From an uncultured Mycoplasma sp. (GTDB lineage Bacteria > Bacillota_I > Bacilli_A > RF39 > UBA660): 11,256 nucleotides of DNA. Both the position numbers and the translations under genes were made by a program. Shown piece by piece: positions 7,484 through 11,256 of the stretch (position 1 is its first letter; each line of letters starts with the position of its first letter). Under the pieces are notes generated by a model, which did not search any database, was not told the DNA's origin, and was given only the letters and a program-made list of their open reading frames with translations. The stretch covers positions 1 to 11,256 of the forward strand of contig CAJLUG010000016.1 of assembly GCA_905209745.1 (NCBI GenBank), read 5' to 3'.

Positions 7484-8525
7484 GATTATCAATCTCCTCT
7501 CTATCGAAATTCTTAACTTCTCTTAAATCTGTATTATAAAATACTCTTAAATCATCAATATCATACTTAAGCATGGCCATACGCTCAGCTCCAAATCCAA
7601 ACGCAAATCCACTCCAAACTTCAGGATCATAGCCACTCATACGAAGTACATTAGGATGTACAACTCCAGCACCAACAACAGTAATCCATCCAGTATTCTT
7701 ACAAATAGGACAACCCTTTCCCTTACATTTAAAGCAACTAATATCTGCTTCTACAGAAGGTTCTGTAAATTGATAATAACTTGGACGAAAACGTGTTTCA
7801 ACATCATCCCCAAATAATTTTTTAACGATTACATCAATAGTACCCTTTAAATCAGATAACGAAATATCCTTATCAACAAGTAATCCCTCAATCTGCATAA
7901 ATTGATGAGAGTGAGTAGCATCATCATCATCTCTTCGATAAGTCTTCCCAGGACAAATCATACGAATAGGTACTTCTCCTTTACCTTTTAACATAGTACG
8001 AACCTGTACTGGAGAAGTTTGACTACGAAGTAATATTTCTTCTCCTTCAATATAGAAAGTATCTTGAGCATCTCTTGCTGGATGTCCCTTTGGTATATTT
8101 AACATTTCAAAATTATATTTATCTTCTTCTACTTCCGGTCCATCAACAACATCATATCCCATAGACATACATACTTCTTCTACTTCTTCAATTAACTTCT
8201 CCAAAATATTAGGTGCTCCCATAGGAACATGAGTACTAGGTAAACTAATATCGATTGCTTCACTTTCTAACTTACGATTTAACTCTTCATCCTCTAATTT
8301 AGTCTTAATCTCGTCAAAATTAGTTTGAAACAATGTACGTAGTTCATTAACTTTTTGTCCAAACTCCCTTTTTTCTTCATTAGGAACATTCTTAATCTCA
8401 CTATTTAACTCCGTAATAAGTCCCTTCTTACCTAAATATTTGACTCTCAAATCATTCAATGTTTTTAAATCATGAACTTGACCTAATTCTTCCAACATCT
8501 GCTTTTTAACTTCATCCATCTTCAT
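7476..8525 (-). CDS. pheS: Phenylalanine--tRNA ligase alpha subunit
   Basis: This is the catalytic subunit of phenylalanyl-tRNA synthetase, a class II aminoacyl-tRNA synthetase that activates phenylalanine with ATP and charges tRNA-Phe. It has 349 residues, normal length. Residues 1-90 form the coiled-coil arm that contacts tRNA. The catalytic core follows: motif 1 region near 120-152 (GYDVVDGPEVE, GHPARD), RSQTSPVQVR at 167-176, motif 2 with YRRDDDDATHSHQFMQIEG at 196-214, and motif 3 with GFGAERMAMLKY at 310-321, including the conserved Arg315. Four cysteines (264, 267, 272, 275) in a CxxC-x4-CxxC layout may bind zinc; I recall similar insertions in other Firmicutes PheS proteins. The ATG at 8525 follows a GGAAGGG site. 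The T-box leader upstream makes expression depend on uncharged tRNA-Phe. Confidence 0.97.
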   Translation of the reverse strand: MKMDEVKKQMLEELGQVHDLKTLNDLRVKYLGKKGLITELNSEIKNVPNEEKREFGQKVNELRTLFQTNFDEIKTKLEDEELNRKLESEAIDISLPSTHVPMGAPNILEKLIEEVEEVCMSMGYDVVDGPEVEEDKYNFEMLNIPKGHPARDAQDTFYIEGEEILLRSQTSPVQVRTMLKGKGEVPIRMICPGKTYRRDDDDATHSHQFMQIEGLLVDKDISLSDLKGTIDVIVKKLFGDDVETRFRPSYYQFTEPSVEADISCFKCKGKGCPICKNTGWITVVGAGVVHPNVLRMSGYDPEVWSGFAFGFGAERMAMLKYDIDDLRVFYNTDLREVKNFDREEIDNRD

Positions 8526-8544
8526 ATTATCACCCTTCCTAAAT

Positions 8545-8607
8545 AAAAAAGTAACTATAACTTAAGGGCGTCCAAAGACACGGTACCACCTTAATTTATA
8601 GTTACTT
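8545..8607 (-). terminator. T-box leader terminator upstream of pheS
   Basis: A long stem pairs GTAACTATAA-A-TTAAGG with CCTTAA-G-TTATAGTTAC (16 pairs, one A-G mismatch). It is capped by an inner GTGTC/GACGC hairpin and followed by TTTTTT on the minus strand. The T-box sequence is contained in its 5' arm and loop, so it competes with the antiterminator. It is probably also the main end for transcripts running through from frr. Confidence 0.92.
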
Positions 8608-8757
8608 GACTATACTTAATATCTTAACGCGATTAACGCCTATAATTTTGTTATAGGGACTCCTAAGACGAATTCATAAACTATTCTTGTCTATTTTCAC
8701 CACACATAGACTCTCTATAAAGAAATCATCTACTACTACTTCTTAATCAACATCGAT
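8545..8757 (-). ncRNA. T-box riboswitch, phenylalanine (UUC specifier), controlling pheS-pheT
   Basis: The minus-strand leader shows the parts of a T-box in order. The stem I base pairs TTAAGA (8741-8746) with TCTTAG (8663-8668). An AGTA element at 8737-8740 sits opposite GAA (8673-8675), as in the loop-E fold. A terminal hairpin (8689-8711) carries a GGTG loop at 8698-8701. The specifier is TTC at 8670-8672, followed by a purine, matching Phe. A stem III hairpin lies at 8639-8657. The T-box sequence AAGGTGGTACCGTG is at 8579-8592, overlapping the 5' side of the terminator. When uncharged tRNA-Phe pairs with the specifier and the GGTG/ACC bulge element, the antiterminator forms and pheST is transcribed. 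The leader start is estimated from the promoter. Confidence 0.95.
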
Positions 8758-8763
8758 AGAGAT

Positions 8764-8792
8764 ATTATAAACAAAATTAATAAAAAAGACAA
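8764..8792 (-). promoter_or_regulatory. Sigma-A promoter of the pheST T-box leader
   Basis: The minus strand has TTGTCT (-35, 8787-8792) and a perfect TATAAT (-10, 8764-8769) with a 17-base spacer. The -35 box starts only two bases after the frr stop codon. The predicted start near 8757 is just ahead of stem I of the T-box. Confidence 0.85.
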
Positions 8793-8794
8793 GA

Positions 8795-9340
8795 CTAAAT
8801 AGTCATTAATTCTCCTTCTTTAACTTTTAGCATCTCATCAATTTTTTTATTATAAGTATTAACCAATTCTTGTACTTGCTTTTCCATAGACTTTAGAATA
8901 TCTTCAGGCAAGTCTTCTTCTTCTAACATTTGTAATGCTTCATGACGATTATTACGAACAGATACTTTAGCATCTTCAGCAATAGACTTTACTTGTTTGG
9001 TAAGTTCACGACGTCTATCTTCAGTAAGTGGCGGAATCACAATACGAAGTGTTTCTCCATCATTACTAGGAGTATATCCTAAGTTAGCTGCAAGAATTGC
9101 TTTTTCAATACTAGACAAACAATGTTTATCAAATGGTTTAATAAGTAATTGTGTTGCTTCTGGTACAGAAATTGTTGCTAGCTGTTTTAATGGTGTCATA
9201 CTACCATAATAATCAACAACTACTCCATCTAAACTAGAAGGATTCGCACGCCCTGCACGAACTGTCGTAAATCTCTTTTCTAAATTTTTAAGAGTATTTT
9301 CCATATTCTCTTTCATTAAATCAATAATATCATTTTCCAT
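8795..9340 (-). CDS. frr: Ribosome recycling factor
   Basis: RRF works with EF-G to split the 70S ribosome after termination so that its subunits can be reused. It is a cytoplasmic two-domain protein. The 181-residue product is close to the usual 185. Domain I is a three-helix bundle made from both ends of the chain; domain II is the beta/alpha insert at about 31-104. Signatures are VRAGRANPSSLDG at 27-39, VDYYGSMTPLKQLA at 42-55, RIVIPPLTEDRRREL at 99-113 and VSVRNNRHEAL at 126-136, with the conserved Arg132. I chose the ATG at 9340, which has AGGGAG eight bases upstream and the family-typical length. The frame extends to a GTG at 9403, which would add 21 atypical residues and cover the promoter. 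No pyrH lies between it and tsf, and no strong terminator follows. Confidence 0.96.
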   Translation of the reverse strand: MENDIIDLMKENMENTLKNLEKRFTTVRAGRANPSSLDGVVVDYYGSMTPLKQLATISVPEATQLLIKPFDKHCLSSIEKAILAANLGYTPSNDGETLRIVIPPLTEDRRRELTKQVKSIAEDAKVSVRNNRHEALQMLEEEDLPEDILKSMEKQVQELVNTYNKKIDEMLKVKEGELMTI

Positions 9341-9361
9341 AAATATTTCTCCCTCTATATA

Positions 9362-9367
9362 ATTATA
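9362..9367 (-). promoter_or_regulatory. Probable -10 box of the frr promoter
   Basis: A TATAAT box lies about 20 bases before the frr ATG on the minus strand, downstream of the tsf terminator, where a promoter is needed. No good -35 hexamer is visible at 16-18 bases, only pyrimidine-rich TTTCTT-like sequence. The leader would be very short, with the ribosome binding site near its 5' end. Confidence 0.45.
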
Positions 9368-9413
9368 ATATAAACTTTTTAGAAAAGAAAGAAAAGCTTT
9401 CACGTTTTTCTAG

Positions 9414-9451
9414 AAAAAAAGACAAAATGCCAAACAATATGACATCTTGTC
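9414..9451 (-). terminator. Rho-independent terminator of the rpsB-tsf operon
   Basis: A 12-base-pair stem (GACAAGATGTCA with TGGCATTTTGTC, two G-U pairs) and a seven-base loop are followed by seven Ts on the minus strand. It begins 17 bases after the tsf stop codon and separates rpsB-tsf from frr. Confidence 0.92.
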
Positions 9452-9468
9452 CATAACCATAACTAATA

Positions 9469-10350
9469 TTATGCTCCTTGAATTTGACTCATTACTTCAT
9501 CAGCAAAGTTTTCTTCTTTCTTTTCGATACCTTCACCAACACCAAAACGAATCATAGCATCAATAGTTCCACCATTAGATTTAACATAATCTAAAACAGA
9601 CATATTAGAATCTTTAATAAATGCTTGTTCTTCTAAACAAATTTCTTTATAGAACTTATTAAGTCTACCAGTAACCATCTTTTCAGCGATTTCAGCAGGT
9701 TTACCTTCAGCCATAACTTGTTCTTTAATAACGTGAGATTCTCTTTCAACTAATTCACTAGGTACTTCACTACGTCTAATAGCAGTAGGATTCATAGCAG
9801 CAACGTGCATAGCAACATCTCTTGCTACCTCTCTATCAGTACCACCAAGTACTACTAAAGCTGTAATTTTACCACCCATATGAGAGTAAATACCAAATAC
9901 TTGGTCATCATTTTTTACAACTCTTTCAAATCTTCTAAAACTAATTTTTTCTCCAATTTTAGCAGTAAAGTTAACAACAGCTTCTTCAATTGTTTCCTCT
10001 CCGCCTTCAATAGTTAACTTATTAGCTTCTTCCATAGTACTTACTTCATTATGTAATAAAGTTAAACGAATACTTTCAACTAACTTTTTAAAATCTTCAT
10101 TTTGAGCAACGAAATCTGTTTCACAGTTAACTTCAGTAATAACTGCCACATTTTCCTCACTAGCACCATCAGTTAATCCTTCAGCAGCAACTCTACTTTC
10201 TTTCTTAGCTGCTTTACTAATTCCTTTTTCTCTTAACCAATCTACTGCTTTTTCCATATCACCAGAAACTTCTTCTAATGCTTTCTTACAATCAAGCATT
10301 CCAGCTCCAGTTCTCTCTCTTAATTCCTTAACATCACTTGCTTTAATCAT
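9469..10350 (-). CDS. tsf: Translation elongation factor Ts
   Basis: EF-Ts exchanges GDP for GTP on EF-Tu in the cytoplasm. The 293-residue length matches bacterial EF-Ts. The N-terminal UBA-like domain (1-45) carries VKELRERTGAGMLDCKKALEE (7-27), and the core begins with the TDFVAQN motif (78-84), whose Asp and Phe reach into EF-Tu near the magnesium site. Two repeated core subdomains and a C-terminal helical region follow (GTIDAMIRFGVGEGIEKK near the end). I chose the ATG at 10350: a perfect AGGAGG lies six bases upstream (10357-10362) and the protein opens MIKASDVKEL, as expected. The frame stays open to a TTG at 10374, but those eight extra codons contain the ribosome binding site. It is the second gene of rpsB-tsf, with a hairpin in the 72-base gap. 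Confidence 0.97.
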   Translation of the reverse strand: MIKASDVKELRERTGAGMLDCKKALEEVSGDMEKAVDWLREKGISKAAKKESRVAAEGLTDGASEENVAVITEVNCETDFVAQNEDFKKLVESIRLTLLHNEVSTMEEANKLTIEGGEETIEEAVVNFTAKIGEKISFRRFERVVKNDDQVFGIYSHMGGKITALVVLGGTDREVARDVAMHVAAMNPTAIRRSEVPSELVERESHVIKEQVMAEGKPAEIAEKMVTGRLNKFYKEICLEEQAFIKDSNMSVLDYVKSNGGTIDAMIRFGVGEGIEKKEENFADEVMSQIQGA

Positions 10351-10375
10351 CTTAATCCTCCTCTTTTTATACAAT

Positions 10376-10400
10376 AAAAGGGTGAAAATCCATCCACCCT
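10376..10400 (-). terminator. Weak attenuator-like hairpin between rpsB and tsf
   Basis: AGGGTG pairs with CACCCT, extended by one or two weaker pairs across a short loop, and is followed by TTTTATT on the minus strand. The stem is short and the T-run is broken by an A, so it probably stops only some transcripts and lowers tsf output relative to rpsB. It could alternatively protect the 3' end of rpsB mRNA. Confidence 0.55.
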
Positions 10401-10422
10401 CCTCATTTCTAGTTTACCATAA

Positions 10423-11256
10423 TTATTTAGATAATACTTCAACTAATTCAGCTTTTTTCATAGTAGAGTAACCTTTAATTCCAGCTTCTTTTGCCTTTGC
10501 CTTTAAATCAGCTAAAGTCATAGAAGAATAATCAACAACTTCCTTCTTTTCTTCTTTTACTTCTTCTTTAACCTCTTTTACTGGAGCTTTTTCTACTTTT
10601 TCAGTTTTTTCTTCTTTTTTAGAAACTTTCTTTTCTTCTTTCTTTTCTTCTTTCTTTACTTCTTTTTTATCAGCTTTAGCTTTTGCTTTGTCATCATCAT
10701 TAACATAATCGATTACATCATTACCATTAACTTCAGCAATTGCATTAGTTAATACACCAAGTAATAACTTAACTGCACGAACTGCATCATCATTACCAGG
10801 AATAACATAATCAACCATATCTGGATCACAGTTAGTATCTACGATACCAAATACTGGAATACCTAAAATACGAGCTTCTTTAATTGCATTTTCTTCTTTA
10901 CGAGGATCAACAATTACTAAAGCTTGAGGTAATCTCTTCATTTCACGAATACCTCTTAAGTTCTTATCTAACTTAGCATATTCTTTCTTAATTTGAATAA
11001 CTTCTTTTTTAGGTAATAAATCGAAAGTTCCATCAGCTTCCATTTTATCAATATCGTCCATTCTTCTAATTCTAGAACGAATAGTCTTAAAGTTAGTTAA
11101 AGTTCCACCTAACCATCTTTCATTAACAAAATACATGTTAGTTCTTAAAGCACACTCTTCAGCAGCTTCTTGTGCTTGTTTCTTAGTTCCTACAAATAAA
11201 ACTTTTCCACCTGCTTCAGCAATCCCTTTCATTGCTTCATATGCTTCTTCTAATTT
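10423..11256 (-). CDS. rpsB: 30S ribosomal protein S2 (5' end outside window), with C-terminal extension
   Basis: S2 sits on the solvent side of the 30S subunit and binds with S1 late in assembly. The visible 277 residues start inside the coding frame (KLEEAYEAM), so about 50 N-terminal residues lie beyond the window; the ATG at 11232 is internal. Family signatures include ILFVGTKKQAQ-like VLFVGTKKQAQ, FVNERWLGGTLTNFKTI, LPQALVIVDPRKEENAIKEA and IPVFGIVDTNCDPDMVDYVIPGNDDA. The normal S2 core ends near 10723. A tail of about 99 residues follows: a K/E-rich, low-complexity linker (10528-10722), then SSMTLADLKAKAKEAGIKGYS and on to the end (10426-10527), resembling the helix-extended-helix fold of Rho_N/SAP modules. 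The full protein would be near 325 residues against the usual 230-260. It is the first visible gene of rpsB-tsf; the promoter is not in the window. Confidence 0.96.
   Translation of the reverse strand, partial: KLEEAYEAMKGIAEAGGKVLFVGTKKQAQEAAEECALRTNMYFVNERWLGGTLTNFKTIRSRIRRMDDIDKMEADGTFDLLPKKEVIQIKKEYAKLDKNLRGIREMKRLPQALVIVDPRKEENAIKEARILGIPVFGIVDTNCDPDMVDYVIPGNDDAVRAVKLLLGVLTNAIAEVNGNDVIDYVNDDDKAKAKADKKEVKKEEKKEEKKVSKKEEKTEKVEKAPVKEVKEEVKEEKKEVVDYSSMTLADLKAKAKEAGIKGYSTMKKAELVEVLSK

Noticed and set aside
7484..7492. TTG at 7492 as the pheT start.
   Set aside because: It is one base from the AGGAG site, too close for initiation; the GTG at 7483 is ten bases away and gives a family-like N-terminus.
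8787..8805. A dedicated terminator for frr at the GACT/AGTC palindrome around its stop codon.
   Set aside because: The stem is only four to five base pairs with a tiny loop, and the following T-rich stretch is better explained as part of the pheST promoter.
9341..9403. Upstream GTG start for frr, adding 21 residues.
   Set aside because: The extension covers the -10 box and the ribosome binding site and has no match to the RRF family.
10351..10374. Upstream TTG start for tsf, adding eight residues.
   Set aside because: The added codons contain the AGGAGG site that serves the ATG at 10350, and the family N-terminus matches the shorter protein.
10528..10722. The K/E-rich part of rpsB as a DNA repeat.
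   Set aside because: The AAG/GAA-rich pattern comes from low-complexity lysine/glutamate codons in one open frame; the units are irregular and do not form a tandem array.
38..11256. Reassignment of TGA to tryptophan.
   Set aside because: All genes read through at full length without in-frame TGA and use TGG for Trp, so the standard code suffices; only TGA avoidance remains as an observation.

Overview
The window is a strongly AT-rich stretch of housekeeping chromosome. It most likely comes from a Bacillota / Bacilli-like lineage, possibly one of the small-genome gut groups near Erysipelotrichia, RF39 or Mycoplasmatota. The evidence is a T-box leader in front of pheS, strong AGGAGG-type ribosome binding sites, AT-rich sigma-A promoters with 17-nt spacers, and protein sequences resembling Firmicutes homologues. 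I read 12 genes: 11 on the minus strand and one small gene on the plus strand. The standard code applies (Trp is TGG, with no in-frame TGA), and none of the 12 genes uses TGA as its stop. I see no mobile element, CRISPR array, prophage, tRNA or rRNA.

From right to left, in the direction of most transcription: rpsB (ribosomal protein S2, 5' end cut by the window edge, with an unusual K/E-rich tail ending in a Rho_N/SAP-like segment) and tsf (EF-Ts) form a translation operon with a weak hairpin between them. A strong terminator follows tsf. Next comes frr (ribosome recycling factor), without the pyrH gene that usually sits between tsf and frr. Right behind the frr stop codon lies a promoter and a full T-box riboswitch with a UUC (Phe) specifier, which controls pheS-pheT (phenylalanyl-tRNA synthetase). 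pheT converges on a small plus-strand DUF192-like gene across a shared bidirectional terminator.

The DUF192-like gene and yebC are divergent, with promoters whose -35 boxes overlap. yebC is followed by a two-helix membrane protein of unknown function and a terminator. A separate promoter then starts ruvA-ruvB (Holliday-junction branch migration), followed in close array by two genes I do not recognise (193 and 353 aa), which reach almost to the left edge. The yebC/ruvA/ruvB neighbourhood is a known conserved cluster; the two downstream unknown genes are the least explained content.

The window is mostly ordinary core genome. I found no convincing new multi-gene system. The points most worth a second look are the S2 C-terminal extension, the two unknown genes co-transcribed with ruvAB, and the way the frr transcript runs into the T-box.
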